Assembly (NCBI GenBank): GCA_029227655.1
Contig: JAQYAI010000093.1
Location: 1-48,057 of the forward strand
Length of the DNA: 48,057 nt
Direction: 5' to 3'
DNA from: a bacterium
GTDB taxonomy: Bacteria; Bacillota; Clostridia; Lachnospirales; Lachnospiraceae
In this document: piece by piece, positions 17,566 through 27,217 of the stretch
Layout of the letters: every line of letters begins with the position of its first letter
Position numbering within the stretch: the first letter of the stretch is position 1
The notes under the pieces: generated by a model
Databases searched by the model: none
The model's input: the letters and a program-made list of their open reading frames with translations, nothing else
Told to the model about the DNA's origin: nothing
Program-made: the position numbers and the translations under genes

Positions 17566-18486
17566 ATGGGAGTAGCATTACAAAAAGTAGTAGAAAAAAT
17601 GGATTTGAGAAATCTGACTCCTGATGTTGATGTAAGTGGCCGTGTTGTGAACATTCCGGATGTGAATCGTCCAGCACTGCAGCTGACAGGTTATTTCGAG
17701 CATTTTGAGTCTGAACGCCTGCAGATCATTGGTAATGTAGAGTATACGTACTTGATGAAGCTTCCAGAGGAGAAGCGGGAGCACATCTATGACAGCATTT
17801 TATCATATTCGATTCCAGCGTTTATTTATTGTAGGAATCATATGCCGGAAGAAAAATTCCTCAATAAGGCTGTTCAGAGAGGAATTCCAATCTATATTAC
17901 GGACAAAGCGACTTCGGCATTTATGGCAGAATTGATCCGTTGGCTGAATGTGCAGCTGGCACCTTGCATTTCGATTCATGGGGTGCTTGTTGATGTGTAC
18001 GGTGTTGGTGTGCTGATACGCGGAGAAAGTGGAATTGGTAAGAGTGAATCTGCACTTGAACTTGTAAAGAGAGGTCATCGGCTTGTGGCGGATGATGTGG
18101 TGGAAATCCGCAAGGTAAGTGATGAAACTCTTGTTGGAACAGCATCAGAGATCACACGCCATTTTATTGAACTGCGGGGAATTGGAATTATCGATGTAAA
18201 AGCTCTGTTCGGTGTTCAGAGTGTCAGAAAAACGCAGAATATTGATATGGTGATCAGGTTGGAAGACTGGGACAAAGAAAAGGAATACGATCGTCTGGGG
18301 CTGAATGAAGAGTACGAAGAATATCTGGGAAATCGGGTCGTATGTTATCGGATTCCTGTTCGTCCGGGAAGAAATACGGCGATTATCGTAGAATGCGCTG
18401 CGATGAATCATAGACAAAAGCAGATGGGATATAATGCGGTAGAAGAATTATATCGCCGTGTGCAGGAAAATCTGAGTAGAAAGTAA
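17566..18486 (+). CDS. hprK: HPr(Ser) kinase/phosphorylase
   Basis: HprK phosphorylates, and dephosphorylates, Ser46 of the phosphotransferase protein HPr, and so drives CcpA-mediated carbon catabolite repression in Firmicutes. The 306-residue protein has an N-terminal domain, then Walker A GESGIGKS at 153-160, the region GHRLVADDVVEI and the HprK-specific signature around ELRGIGIIDVKALFGVQSVR. Start 17566 has TTAGGAGGG 6 bases upstream; an in-frame ATG at 17497 lies inside uvrC and would add an unrelated extension. The kinase gene glcK follows after 12 bases. Confidence 0.96.
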   Translation: MGVALQKVVEKMDLRNLTPDVDVSGRVVNIPDVNRPALQLTGYFEHFESERLQIIGNVEYTYLMKLPEEKREHIYDSILSYSIPAFIYCRNHMPEEKFLNKAVQRGIPIYITDKATSAFMAELIRWLNVQLAPCISIHGVLVDVYGVGVLIRGESGIGKSESALELVKRGHRLVADDVVEIRKVSDETLVGTASEITRHFIELRGIGIIDVKALFGVQSVRKTQNIDMVIRLEDWDKEKEYDRLGLNEEYEEYLGNRVVCYRIPVRPGRNTAIIVECAAMNHRQKQMGYNAVEELYRRVQENLSRK

Positions 18487-18498
18487 GGGAGAGTAAAG

Positions 18499-19431
18499 AT
18501 GAAGTATTGTTTTGGTGTTGATGTTGGTGGAACAACAGTAAAGATGGGACTTTTTCAGGAAGATGGGATGCTCAAAGAAAAGTGGGAGATCGTTACCAGA
18601 AAAGAAAATGGCGGAGAAAACATTCTTCCGGATATTGCAGAATCAATTAAAGAGAAATTAGAAGAAACAGGAATCTCAAAAGAAGCAGTTATCGGTATAG
18701 GAATGGGAATTCCAGCCCCGATTAAGGAAGATGGAATCGTGAAGAATACGGCGAATCTTGGATGGGGATACAAAGAAGTGAAAAAAGAATTAGAAGAGCT
18801 TACCGGGTTTACAGTTGCGACAGGAAATGATGCTAACGTTGCAGCATTGGGAGAAATGTGGCAGGGTGGCGGAAAAGGCCACAAGAATATGGTCATGGTA
18901 ACCCTTGGAACGGGGGTAGGCGGCGGAATCATCATGGAAGGAAAGTGTCTTGTTGGTGGTCACGGCGCTGGTGGAGAAATCGGTCACTTATGTGTGAATT
19001 ATGAGGAGACAGATTGCTGTGGTTGTGGAAAACAAGGATGTCTTGAACAATATGCATCAGCAACAGGAATTGCAAGACTTGCAAAGCAAAGACTGGCAAA
19101 AGATGATAAACCAAGTATTCTCCGCAAAAAAGCTGACAATACGGCAAAAGATGTATTTGATGCAGTAAAAGCCGGAGATGAAGTGGCAGATGAAATCGCG
19201 GTAGAATTTGGAAATTATCTTGGACATGCGCTTGCAAATATTGCAGTCGTATGTGATCCAACTGTTTTCGTAATTGGCGGAGGTGTATCGAAAGCAGGGG
19301 AAATCCTTTTTAAATACATAGAGAAAGCATACATGGAAAAAGCATTCTTTGCGAATAAAGATATACAGTTCCGACTTGCTACATTGGGAAATGATGCGGG
19401 AATCTGTGGGGCAGCAAAATTAGTATTGTAA
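18499..19431 (+). CDS. glcK: ROK family glucokinase
   Basis: It is expected to phosphorylate glucose with ATP in the cytoplasm. The 310-residue protein starts with the phosphate loop GVDVGGTTVKMG, has the sugar-binding TGNDANVAALGE and the nucleotide-binding TLGTGVGGGII. The ROK zinc signature is GHGAGGEIGH with CCGCGKQGCLEQYAS. These match Gram-positive GlcK. Other hexose substrates of ROK kinases cannot be excluded. It lies right behind hprK, linking glucose entry to catabolite control. Confidence 0.93.
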   Translation: MKYCFGVDVGGTTVKMGLFQEDGMLKEKWEIVTRKENGGENILPDIAESIKEKLEETGISKEAVIGIGMGIPAPIKEDGIVKNTANLGWGYKEVKKELEELTGFTVATGNDANVAALGEMWQGGGKGHKNMVMVTLGTGVGGGIIMEGKCLVGGHGAGGEIGHLCVNYEETDCCGCGKQGCLEQYASATGIARLAKQRLAKDDKPSILRKKADNTAKDVFDAVKAGDEVADEIAVEFGNYLGHALANIAVVCDPTVFVIGGGVSKAGEILFKYIEKAYMEKAFFANKDIQFRLATLGNDAGICGAAKLVL

Positions 19432-19445
19432 TGCAGGATAAAATG

Positions 19446-19482
19446 AAAGGCGTACCGGTACAAAAGCGGTACGCCTTATTTT
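19446..19482. terminator. Terminator between glcK and the convergent PBP gene
   Basis: AAGGCGTACCG pairs with CGGTACGCCTT around a 9-base loop, then TATTTT. The stem can serve both convergent genes. Confidence 0.85.
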
Positions 19483-19506
19483 GGCTAATTATTTAATCAT
19501 TGTTAA

Positions 19507-22041
19507 TTACTGTGTGTCTGGTGTATCAGTCGGAGGTGTTGTTCCGGTATCGCCGGTATTGCCAGTATCGCCGGTATTGCCAGTATCACCGGTATTACCA
19601 GTATCGCCAGTATCGCCTGTATTGGTTCCGTTTGCTGGTTCTTCTGGTTCTGGTTCCGGAGGTGGTTCGATTTCATGACCTTCACATGTCTTTGTTGGAG
19701 CCGTTCCGGGAGCGAAGTATTCGGTGATGGTATGTTCACAGATTCCAATCAGATCTCCGGTATCATGATCTGTTGTCAAGGCAAGCAGACCGGTCTCAGC
19801 ACAAACCGTTCGTTTTACAATAGAAGACGGCATTGTAAAACTCTTATAGGCAAGTCCTAATTCATCGTTGATGCGTTCCATGATATTTGACCAGATTCTT
19901 TCATGGTAATACCAGTTTCTTCCATTCATTTCCTTGTTGTCGTCATAGCCAAGCCAGATGGAACAGGTGTAGTATGGAGTGTATCCGGCGAACCAGAAGT
20001 CTTTATTATCAGATGTTGTACCTGATTTTCCGGCAGCCGGCATATTGTCGAGCTGTGCATATGGAGCGGCAGTACCAGAGTTTACAACATCCTGCATTGC
20101 ACTTGTGAGAAGTGCAGCAGTAGTATCTTTCATGATCGTGACAGGTTCTTTCGTATTATCAATTAAAATGTTTCCATCATGATCCAGTACCTTTGTATAC
20201 AGGATTGGTTCGTTATAAACACCACCGTTCGCAATGGCAGCATAAGCGGCAGTAAGTTCATAGTTGTAAACACCATTTGTGATACCGCCGAGTGCCAGAG
20301 ACTCTATATAATCAGTGTCTGTTAACGTGCTGATGCCAAATTTTTCTGTGACCCACTCATATCCGGTATTGACAGAAATATCTTGCAATATTTTTACGGT
20401 CGGGATATTCATGGATTCTGCAATTGCTTCACGAACCGTAACACTTCCGACATAATAGTTGCCCCACCAGTTACCAATGGAATCACCGGTAGAGTATTGG
20501 TACGGCTCATCTACTTCCACACTTGCAAGCGTCCGGCTTCCCATGTCAAGTGCAGGAGCATATACTGCTAAGATCTTGAAACAAGAACCAGGCTGACGTT
20601 TGCTTCCTGTGTAGGCACGGTTAAGTCCACGGTTGGTCGTCTTCTTTCCACGGCCTCCGACGAGCGCTTTGATGTGTCCGTTCGACTGGTCGATCACCGA
20701 AACTGCACACTGTGGCTGTGGAGATAAGTTTACATATTCGTCATAACTGACATCGTCTTCTTTGGAAACGCTTGCACGGAATGCTTCGATACGTGCGTAA
20801 GCTTCTTCCTGCGAAGAGAAGAGACGTCCCTGATAATCCTGATACTGTTCAGCACCAAATTTTTTAAGGTGGCCGGAACTGTAGTTTTCCTGTGAACCAT
20901 CTGCCCGGTAGATTGTTAAGGCATAGTCAACGCCCCACTCAATGGTGGATGGGAAGTTAGAATCATTACATAATTCTTCTTCGCAGATTCTCTGAATCGT
21001 CAGATTCTGTGTAGAAAAAATAGTAAGACCACTTCCGTAGATTGCATTGTATGCCTGCGTATCTGAATAACCCAGTCCTTCTGGAGAAGTGAGGTCATCC
21101 ATTAACTGTTCTACCAGTGCATCGTTAAAATAAGAAGTAATATTATCTTCTTCCAGAATCTGGGTGTTGACTGTCTGGATTCGTGCGTAGACATCGTCAG
21201 CCATCGCTTCATCGTATACAGCCTGATCAATGTAACCCTGTTCTAGCATGTCATCCAGGACTTTCTTGCGTCTCTTTGCATTTGCTTCTGGATTCGTGAT
21301 TGGATTGTAATTACCAGGACTCTGGGTAATACCTGCAATCGTTGCACATTCAGAAAGGGTAAGCTCAGAGACATCCTTTCCAAAATAACGAAGGGATGCA
21401 GCCTGAACACCAAGTGTATTCTGTCCAAGGTTGATTGTGTTCATATAACTTTCAAGAATCGCATCTTTGCTAAGCATCTTTTCAATCTGAACGGATAAAT
21501 AAATCTCCTGAATCTTTCGTTTGACTCTTTCTGTTTCACTCTCGTTAACAAAGTTCGGGAATACGTTATTCTTGATCAGCTGCTGCGTAATGGTACTTGC
21601 ACCCTGTGAGAATGAACCAGAGGTGATACCGACAATACCTGCTCGCAGGATTCCCTTTGGGTCAAATCCATTATGTTCATAGAAACGGGAGTCTTCGACC
21701 GCAACAAAGGCATGCTGCATATCAACCGGAATTTCATCAATTGTCTTGTAAATACGGTTGGCGCCACTGGAAGTTGGCTTTCCGGTCACCGTGACTCCAT
21801 CATCTGCAAAGATAGTCCCGGAATAGCCCTGAGGTTTGATACTTTCTGCCGTGATTTCCGGAGCGTCATCAATGACCTGCTTTACCAATAATCCGACTGC
21901 GGCAGCTCCAACAATACAAATCAATATGACAAAGATTAGAAATCCTTTGAAAAGGCGGACTCCGACCCGCTTTTTCTGCATTTTGGATTTCGAGTTAATT
22001 TCCTTGTGCTTTTTAGAAGCTTTTCTTTTACTATAATTCAT
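19507..22041 (-). CDS. Class A penicillin-binding protein (PBP1A-type glycosyltransferase/transpeptidase)
   Basis: This bifunctional enzyme polymerises and cross-links peptidoglycan. The 844-residue protein has a basic cytoplasmic start, one membrane helix (about 31-54) and a GT51 domain with catalytic Glu 116 in EDSRFYEHNGFD and the GASTITQQL motif. The transpeptidase domain has the Ser nucleophile in GSCFK (Ser 486, Lys 489), SMN at 543-545 and KSGT at 672-675. Cys replaces the more usual Ser after the nucleophile. The C-terminal tail is Pro/Glu-rich, then nine or so Gly-X-Thr triplets. An AAGGAGG site precedes the ATG. It is a single-gene unit divergent from yigZ. Confidence 0.95.
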   Translation of the reverse strand: MNYSKRKASKKHKEINSKSKMQKKRVGVRLFKGFLIFVILICIVGAAAVGLLVKQVIDDAPEITAESIKPQGYSGTIFADDGVTVTGKPTSSGANRIYKTIDEIPVDMQHAFVAVEDSRFYEHNGFDPKGILRAGIVGITSGSFSQGASTITQQLIKNNVFPNFVNESETERVKRKIQEIYLSVQIEKMLSKDAILESYMNTINLGQNTLGVQAASLRYFGKDVSELTLSECATIAGITQSPGNYNPITNPEANAKRRKKVLDDMLEQGYIDQAVYDEAMADDVYARIQTVNTQILEEDNITSYFNDALVEQLMDDLTSPEGLGYSDTQAYNAIYGSGLTIFSTQNLTIQRICEEELCNDSNFPSTIEWGVDYALTIYRADGSQENYSSGHLKKFGAEQYQDYQGRLFSSQEEAYARIEAFRASVSKEDDVSYDEYVNLSPQPQCAVSVIDQSNGHIKALVGGRGKKTTNRGLNRAYTGSKRQPGSCFKILAVYAPALDMGSRTLASVEVDEPYQYSTGDSIGNWWGNYYVGSVTVREAIAESMNIPTVKILQDISVNTGYEWVTEKFGISTLTDTDYIESLALGGITNGVYNYELTAAYAAIANGGVYNEPILYTKVLDHDGNILIDNTKEPVTIMKDTTAALLTSAMQDVVNSGTAAPYAQLDNMPAAGKSGTTSDNKDFWFAGYTPYYTCSIWLGYDDNKEMNGRNWYYHERIWSNIMERINDELGLAYKSFTMPSSIVKRTVCAETGLLALTTDHDTGDLIGICEHTITEYFAPGTAPTKTCEGHEIEPPPEPEPEEPANGTNTGDTGDTGNTGDTGNTGDTGNTGDTGTTPPTDTPDTQ
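19544..19624 (-). repeat. 9-bp tandem repeat encoding Gly-Asp/Asn-Thr triplets
   Basis: Nine contiguous 9-bp units of the form CCGGTATTG/CCAGTATCG on the plus strand alternate mainly between two variants, giving an underlying 18-bp period. On the minus strand they encode the GDT/GNT tail of the penicillin-binding protein. Such arrays can change length by slippage in whole codons. Confidence 0.85.
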
Positions 22042-22066
22042 AAATTTTGCCTCCTTATACGGAGAT

Positions 22067-22075
22067 ATTATAACA
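22067..22075 (-). promoter_or_regulatory. Possible extended -10 of the PBP gene
   Basis: On the minus strand TGTTATAAT reads as an extended -10 element 26 bases before the start codon. No convincing -35 hexamer is present at normal spacing. Confidence 0.35.
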
Positions 22076-22144
22076 AATATGACAATTTAAATAAAGCAAA
22101 AATTCAAAACTTAGAGAGGTCCTTATAGAAATTTAAGAAAAACT

Positions 22145-22174
22145 TTGGAAATGTGGGCAATGTCGTGATATGAT
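22145..22174 (+). promoter_or_regulatory. Predicted promoter of yigZ
   Basis: TTGGAA at 22145-22150 and TATGAT at 22169-22174, 18 bp apart, with an upstream TG (extended -10). Confidence 0.5.
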
Positions 22175-22205
22175 AGAAAGAAATGAAATGATCCGGAGAT
22201 AAGAA

Positions 22206-22862
22206 ATGTTAGAAAAATACAGAACAGTTTATATGGGGAGAGAAGCAGAAATTATTGAGAAAAAATCAAGATTTATTGCGACGGTGCGGCCGATAAAGAG
22301 TGAGGATGAAGCGATTGCATTTATTGAAAGTATGAGAAAAAAATACTGGGATGCCACGCACAATTGTTTTGCATATGTGATTGGGGAGCGGTTTCAGGTG
22401 CAAAGATGCAGTGATGATGGGGAGCCGGGTGGAACAGCAGGAAAACCAATGTTGGACGTGCTTCTGGGAGAAGAGATTCATGATACGATCGTTGTGGTCA
22501 CCAGATATTTTGGAGGAACACTTCTTGGTACAGGTGGGCTTGTAAGGGCCTATCAGGGAGCGGCAAAAGCCGGCCTTCATGCGAGCACGGTCATCGAAAA
22601 GAACTGGGGAAGAAAGCTGAAAATCGGAACAGATTATACAGGACTTGGCAAGATCCAGTATATTTTAGGACAAAGAAAACTTTCGGTTCTGGATACGGTT
22701 TATACAGATAAAGTGGATATTGAAGTCTTGATTCCCATTGACCAGATCGGTTCTGTGAAAGCAGAGATCATAGAAGGAACCAATGGACAGGCCAGGATAG
22801 AAGAGGGCGAAGAATGTTACTTCGCAGAAGTTGACAAAGAAATGATTTTGTTTTCAGAGTAG
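22206..22862 (+). CDS. yigZ: YigZ/IMPACT (UPF0029) family protein
   Basis: The 218-residue protein has the family's N-terminal domain: KKSRFIATVRPIKSEDEAIAFI, then DATHNCFAYVIG, SDDGEPGGTAGKPML and VVVTRYFGGTLLGTGGLVRAYQGA. A C-terminal DUF1949-type domain follows (residues about 140-205). Members are linked to translation and possibly nucleic-acid binding, but the biochemical role in bacteria is unsettled. It is a single-gene unit, with a bidirectional terminator separating it from hpf. Confidence 0.93.
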   Translation: MLEKYRTVYMGREAEIIEKKSRFIATVRPIKSEDEAIAFIESMRKKYWDATHNCFAYVIGERFQVQRCSDDGEPGGTAGKPMLDVLLGEEIHDTIVVVTRYFGGTLLGTGGLVRAYQGAAKAGLHASTVIEKNWGRKLKIGTDYTGLGKIQYILGQRKLSVLDTVYTDKVDIEVLIPIDQIGSVKAEIIEGTNGQARIEEGEECYFAEVDKEMILFSE

Positions 22863-22868
22863 ACATTA

Positions 22869-22905
22869 AAAAGGGTGATGCTAAATTGCATCACCCTTAA
22901 TTTCT
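22869..22905. terminator. Bidirectional terminator between yigZ and hpf
   Basis: AAGGGTGATGC pairs with GCATCACCCTT around loop TAAATT, with A/T-rich flanks on both sides. Confidence 0.88.
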
Positions 22906-22914
22906 AAGTATATC

Positions 22915-23454
22915 TTACTGGAATTCAGGTTCAATCAGACCATAACTTCCATCTTTACGTTTGTAAACAACGTTGACTTCATCTGTCTCAGCATTGCTGA
23001 ATACAAAAAATGTATGTCCTAAAAGTTCCATTTGAATACATGCATCTTCCGGGAACATTGGTTTCATTCCAAAGCGTTTGGTACGAACGATCTTAATTTC
23101 CTCAAATTCAGGAATATTTGAAGGTTCTTCTTCGAGGAATTCTTTGCGGAAATCATGTCCTTCTTGATGTCTGTCGATCAATTTTGTACGATATTTCCTG
23201 AGCTGACGTTCAATGATCTCTTCTACTAAATCAATAGATACATACATATCAGTGCTTACCTGCTCGGAACGGATAATGTTGCCTTTGAGAGGAATTGTAA
23301 CTTCGATCTTCTGACGGTCTTTTTCTACACTGAGTGTGACGATAACCTCAGTTTCCGGTGTGAAAAACTTTTCCAGCTTTCCTAATTTGGATTCGACTGC
23401 TTCTTTAAGTCCTGGTGTAATATCGATGTTTCTTCCGCTAATGATAAACTTCAT
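22915..23454 (-). CDS. hpf: Long-form ribosome hibernation promoting factor
   Basis: Long HPF dimerises idle 70S ribosomes into 100S particles in stationary phase. The 179-residue protein has the S30AE domain (MKFIISGRNIDITPGLKEAVESKLGKLEKFF) and a C-terminal dimerisation domain (RTKRFGMKPMFPEDACIQMELLGHTFFVF). ATG 23454 follows an AAAGGAGTTG site; the frame extends upstream to 23523 but those residues are not part of the family. A terminator lies downstream. Confidence 0.94.
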   Translation of the reverse strand: MKFIISGRNIDITPGLKEAVESKLGKLEKFFTPETEVIVTLSVEKDRQKIEVTIPLKGNIIRSEQVSTDMYVSIDLVEEIIERQLRKYRTKLIDRHQEGHDFRKEFLEEEPSNIPEFEEIKIVRTKRFGMKPMFPEDACIQMELLGHTFFVFSNAETDEVNVVYKRKDGSYGLIEPEFQ

Positions 23455-23548
23455 ATAGCTCAACTCCTTTATTGTATATTTCCGGCTGAATGAAGGAAAT
23501 GACTTCAGACGGATGCTGGTCAAGAAAACATTTCTTAACTATATATTC

Positions 23549-23578
23549 ATTATACTCTATGACAGGAGAGGCACGCAA
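23549..23578 (-). promoter_or_regulatory. Predicted promoter of hpf
   Basis: On the minus strand TTGCGT and a perfect TATAAT are 18 bp apart. The leader to the hpf start is about 90 bases and includes a small AAGAAA/TTTCTT inverted repeat. Confidence 0.5.
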
Positions 23579-23600
23579 TGAAAAATAAATAAAATATTTA

Positions 23601-24485
23601 TTACTGTTTTCTATAGCGTGTGAATAAATATGGATAACCATATACAATCCAGAAAATGATGAAGGCATAGCGGATCATTTTCCAGAGCAGGAATTCGAAT
23701 GGCAGCAGTTTTGGTATGACATAAAAGATAACTGTCAGAAGAAGTCCGGCTATCAGGCGAATGAGAAGTTCTTTTTTTGAACATCCTTCATTAGTAAACT
23801 GAAGCGTTGTGCGCTCCAGATACCATCCAATCGCAAAGCCGATGGCAGCACCAGCCATTTTATAGCAATCTGCAACATAATGCTGTTCAATAAGACCCTG
23901 ATAGTACAGAATGGATGCATAAATGCAGAAGAGTACAGTAACAGCGAGGAGGATGCAGGTAATCTGCTTTGTGGATTCGGGTCTCTCGAGCCATTTCTGA
24001 CATTTCCATAAAATAAGAGAAACTGAGGATGTCAGAAGAATGGCTGTACACACATCTGCCGGAGTGTGTACGCCAAGATACATTCTGGAGAGTCCTACAA
24101 GCAGGAAGACTGCCACGCATAGAACTTTCTGCCACCATTTTTTAAAGAAAAGGGCGAGCGGGGCAAAAAGGCTGGTTGCACTCTGGGTATGACCGCTTGG
24201 AAAGGAATATCCCGTGGCGGCTGCAACTGCACTTTCTACCGGCTCAAAATCCGGGTCGAGCACCCAGGGTCTTGGAATGCGGAACGTGATCTTCAGCCCC
24301 TGGACCATAAGACCGGATGTAATATAGGTAAACCCGATGGTAGTCGCCAGTTTCTTGTTGTAGCACCAGTAAAGTGCACAGATAACAATAACAGGAATCA
24401 GTTCCTGACCCAAATAGGTGATGCACTGGAAGACCTGGTCGAAAAAAGGCGTGCGAAGTTCAGACAGTGTCCACAAAAATGCCAT
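23601..24485 (-). CDS. PAP2-family membrane phosphatase
   Basis: The 294-residue polytopic membrane protein carries the three phosphatase motifs: KITFRIPRP (KX6RP-like), FPSGHTQSA with the catalytic His, and SRMYLGVHTPADV. Enzymes of this class remove phosphate from lipid phosphates such as phosphatidic acid or undecaprenyl pyrophosphate; which one is used here cannot be told. The C-terminal half adds three more hydrophobic helices. The ATG overlaps the typA stop (TAATG), so translation is probably coupled to typA. Confidence 0.9.
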   Translation of the reverse strand: MAFLWTLSELRTPFFDQVFQCITYLGQELIPVIVICALYWCYNKKLATTIGFTYITSGLMVQGLKITFRIPRPWVLDPDFEPVESAVAAATGYSFPSGHTQSATSLFAPLALFFKKWWQKVLCVAVFLLVGLSRMYLGVHTPADVCTAILLTSSVSLILWKCQKWLERPESTKQITCILLAVTVLFCIYASILYYQGLIEQHYVADCYKMAGAAIGFAIGWYLERTTLQFTNEGCSKKELLIRLIAGLLLTVIFYVIPKLLPFEFLLWKMIRYAFIIFWIVYGYPYLFTRYRKQ

Positions 24486-26308
24486 TAGCTGATGCCTCTC
24501 TTTCTCATCTTAGGATCAAGGATCTTCTTACGGATACGGAGTGATTTTGGTGTTACTTCCAGAAGTTCGTCTGTATCGATAAAGTCTAAAGCTTCTTCCA
24601 GACTGAGAATCTTAGGCGGTGTCAGTTTGAGCGCTTCATCTGCACTGGAAGAACGTGTATTTGTCAAATGTTTGGTCTTGCATACGTTAAGCTCAATGTC
24701 GTCTGTTTTTGCATTCTGCCCAACGACCATACCAGCGTATACTTTTTCGCCAGGCCCGATGAAGAGAGTTCCTCTGTCCTGGGCATTAAAAAGACCATAA
24801 GTTACGGCTTCCCCTGTCTCGAACGCAATTAGAGAACCCTGTGAACGGTACTGGATATCTCCTTTGTATGGTGCATAGCCATCGAAAGAAGTGTTGACAA
24901 TACCATTTCCCTTTGTATCTGTAAGGAAATCTCCTCTGTATCCGATGAGTCCGCGGGATGGGATAGAGAATTCCAGACGGGTGTATCCGCCATTGGACAT
25001 TCCCATGTTGCGGAGTTCTCCTTTTCGCTGGCTGAGCTTTTCAATAACGATACCAGTAAATTCATCCGGAACGTCCACATATGCGATTTCCATTGGTTCT
25101 AATTTCTTGCCCTTTTCATCTGTCTTATACAGAACTTCAGCTTTGCTTACTGCAAATTCATATCCTTCACGTCTCATATTTTCAATGAGAACTGATAAAT
25201 GAAGTTCGCCTCGTCCGGCAACTTTAAAGCTGTCGGTATTTTCTGTTTCTTCAACGCGTAAGCTTACATCTGTATTTAATTCGCGGAATAATCGTTCGCG
25301 AAGATGACGTGAAGTTACGAATTTTCCTTCTTTTCCGGCAAACGGACTGTCATTTACGATGAACTGCATTGCAATAGTAGGTTCTGAAATCTTCTGAAAT
25401 TCGATTGGCTGTGGATTCTCAGGAGAGCAGATGGTATCACCGATGGCGATGTCTGGGATTCCGGCGATTGCTACGATAGAGCCGATTCCGGCTTCTTTTA
25501 CCTCTACTTTATTTAAACCGTCAAATTCATATAATTTGCTGATCTTGACTTTTTTCTTCTTATCTGGATCATGGTGGTTCACAAGTACCACCTCCTGATT
25601 GACAGAAATTCTTCCGTTGTCTACTTTCCCGACACCGATTCTTCCGACATATTCGTTGTAGTCGATGGTGCTGATAAGTACCTGTGTGCCTGCATCCGGA
25701 TCACCTTCCGGAGCAGGGATGTAATCCAGAATAGTTTCAAATAATGGAGTCATGTCCACTTTCTCATCATCGGTATTATAAGTAGCGTATCCATCTCTTG
25801 CTGAAGCAAATACGAATGGGCAGTCAAGCTGGTCGTCGTCTGCACCTAAATCGATGAGAAGTTCAAGAACTTCATCGATAACGTCAGCAGGACGTGCCTC
25901 GGGACGGTCAATCTTATTGATACATACAATGACCGGAAGCTTCAGTGCGAGTGCTTTCTTCAGAACAAATTTTGTCTGAGGCATTGCACCCTCGAAAGCA
26001 TCTACCACAAGAATAACACCATTTACCATCTTAAGGACACGCTCTACCTCGCCACCGAAGTCGGCATGTCCGGGAGTGTCGATGATGTTGATTTTTGTAT
26101 TTTCATAATAAACAGCTGTGTTTTTTGCGAGAATGGTAATTCCGCGTTCACGTTCGATGTCATTGGAGTCCATGACACGCTCTGCAACATCCTGATTTTC
26201 GCGGAATACGCCACTTTGTTTCAGAAGTTCGTCTACTAAAGTTGTCTTACCATGGTCAACATGGGCAATAATCGCAATATTTCTAATGTCTTCACGCTTT
26301 GTTTTCAT
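24485..26308 (-). CDS. typA: Ribosome-associated GTPase TypA/BipA
   Basis: TypA is an EF-G-like translational GTPase that aids ribosome assembly and stress adaptation. The 607-residue protein has G1 [10 protein letters not shown] (from residue 15), effector region with [12 protein letters not shown]3 [15 protein letters not shown] and G4 [10 protein letters not shown]. Domains II, III and V follow, and the conserved C-terminal domain contains [15 protein letters not shown] and [15 protein letters not shown]. Length is standard. It is followed with overlap by the PAP2 gene. Confidence 0.97.
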   Translation of the reverse strand: MKTKREDIRNIAIIAHVDHGKTTLVDELLKQSGVFRENQDVAERVMDSNDIERERGITILAKNTAVYYENTKINIIDTPGHADFGGEVERVLKMVNGVILVVDAFEGAMPQTKFVLKKALALKLPVIVCINKIDRPEARPADVIDEVLELLIDLGADDDQLDCPFVFASARDGYATYNTDDEKVDMTPLFETILDYIPAPEGDPDAGTQVLISTIDYNEYVGRIGVGKVDNGRISVNQEVVLVNHHDPDKKKKVKISKLYEFDGLNKVEVKEAGIGSIVAIAGIPDIAIGDTICSPENPQPIEFQKISEPTIAMQFIVNDSPFAGKEGKFVTSRHLRERLFRELNTDVSLRVEETENTDSFKVAGRGELHLSVLIENMRREGYEFAVSKAEVLYKTDEKGKKLEPMEIAYVDVPDEFTGIVIEKLSQRKGELRNMGMSNGGYTRLEFSIPSRGLIGYRGDFLTDTKGNGIVNTSFDGYAPYKGDIQYRSQGSLIAFETGEAVTYGLFNAQDRGTLFIGPGEKVYAGMVVGQNAKTDDIELNVCKTKHLTNTRSSSADEALKLTPPKILSLEEALDFIDTDELLEVTPKSLRIRKKILDPKMRKRGIS

Positions 26309-26353
26309 TATTCAAACCCTTCTTTGTAATAAATTAAGTATTTGTAACACTCT

Positions 26354-26381
26354 ATTTTAACATACTTACACAATTTTACAA
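26354..26381 (-). promoter_or_regulatory. Possible promoter of typA
   Basis: On the minus strand TTGTAA and TAAAAT are 16 bp apart, with an upstream TG giving an extended -10. The leader to typA is about 45 bases. Confidence 0.4.
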
Positions 26382-26497
26382 GAGGTGCAAAATAAAAAAT
26401 GAAGATATGAAAATTTTGGTTCTAAAGAGGGGACTTCCTTCATAGATTAGGTATTGACCTAAAATACAGTGATGAAAAGGAAGGAGATTTACAACGT

Positions 26498-27127
26498 ATG
26501 TCAGATAAGATTATTGAAAATAACCAGGTAACTATAATGGGGCGGGTGGACAGTGAATTTTCATTCAGCCATGAAGTGTTCGGAGAGGGATTTTACATCG
26601 TAGAGGTCCTCGTGAAAAGACTGAGTGATTCGGATGACAGAATACCACTTATGATTTCGGATCGGCTGATCGATGTGACTCAGGATTACAGAGGAGAGTA
26701 TATTTCTGTGCAGGGGCAGTTCCGGTCATACAACCGACATGAAGAACAGAAAAACCGTCTGGTACTTTCCGTGTTCGTGCGTGAACTTGAATTCATGGAC
26801 GAGGAGCCGGAGGGATCAAAAACGAACCATATTTTACTGGATGGTTATATATGTAAAGAGCCGGTGTACCGCAAGACACCGCTTGGAAGGGAAATTGCAG
26901 ATTTGTTAATTGCGGTGAACAGGCCTTATGGAAAATCAGATTACATTCCATGTATCTGCTGGGGCAGAAATGCCAGGTTTGCATCGGGATTTGAAGTGGG
27001 AGAACATGTACAGATTCTCGGACGTATTCAGAGCAGGGAATATGTAAAAAAATTGTCCGAAACAGAAACACAGAGAAGAGTTGCATATGAAGTCTCTGTG
27101 AGTAAATTAGAATGTTTAAATGAATAA
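26498..27127 (+). CDS. SSB-like protein with two OB-fold domains
   Basis: The 209-residue protein looks like two tandem single-strand-binding OB folds. The first spans about residues 9-100 (NNQVTIMGRVDSEFSFSHEV, then YISVQGQFRSY). The second spans about 108-207 (LDGYICKEPVYRKTPLGREIADLLIAVNR, YIPCICWGRNARF, VQILGRIQSREY), closer to canonical SSB. It lacks the acidic DDDIPF-type tip through which housekeeping SSB recruits partners, so it is probably a specialised paralogue and not the main SSB. An AAGGAGA site lies upstream. Separate promoter from dapA. Confidence 0.82.
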   Translation: MSDKIIENNQVTIMGRVDSEFSFSHEVFGEGFYIVEVLVKRLSDSDDRIPLMISDRLIDVTQDYRGEYISVQGQFRSYNRHEEQKNRLVLSVFVRELEFMDEEPEGSKTNHILLDGYICKEPVYRKTPLGREIADLLIAVNRPYGKSDYIPCICWGRNARFASGFEVGEHVQILGRIQSREYVKKLSETETQRRVAYEVSVSKLECLNE

Positions 27128-27137
27128 TATCCTTCAA

Positions 27138-27166
27138 TTGACATGATTTGCATTTAATGCTAAACT
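27138..27166 (+). promoter_or_regulatory. Promoter of dapA
   Basis: Perfect TTGACA at 27138-27143 and TAAACT at 27161-27166, 17 bp apart, about 50 bases upstream of the start codon. Confidence 0.65.
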
Positions 27167-27217
27167 TTATAGTAATTTAGTAAAAAAATCGAGAAAAGTT
27201 TAGTCAGGAGGAAGTAT

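Noticed and set aside
19481..19727. Plus-strand Val/Pro/Ser or Tyr/Arg repeat frames
   Set aside because: They are the opposite-strand reading of the PBP Gly-X-Thr repeat.
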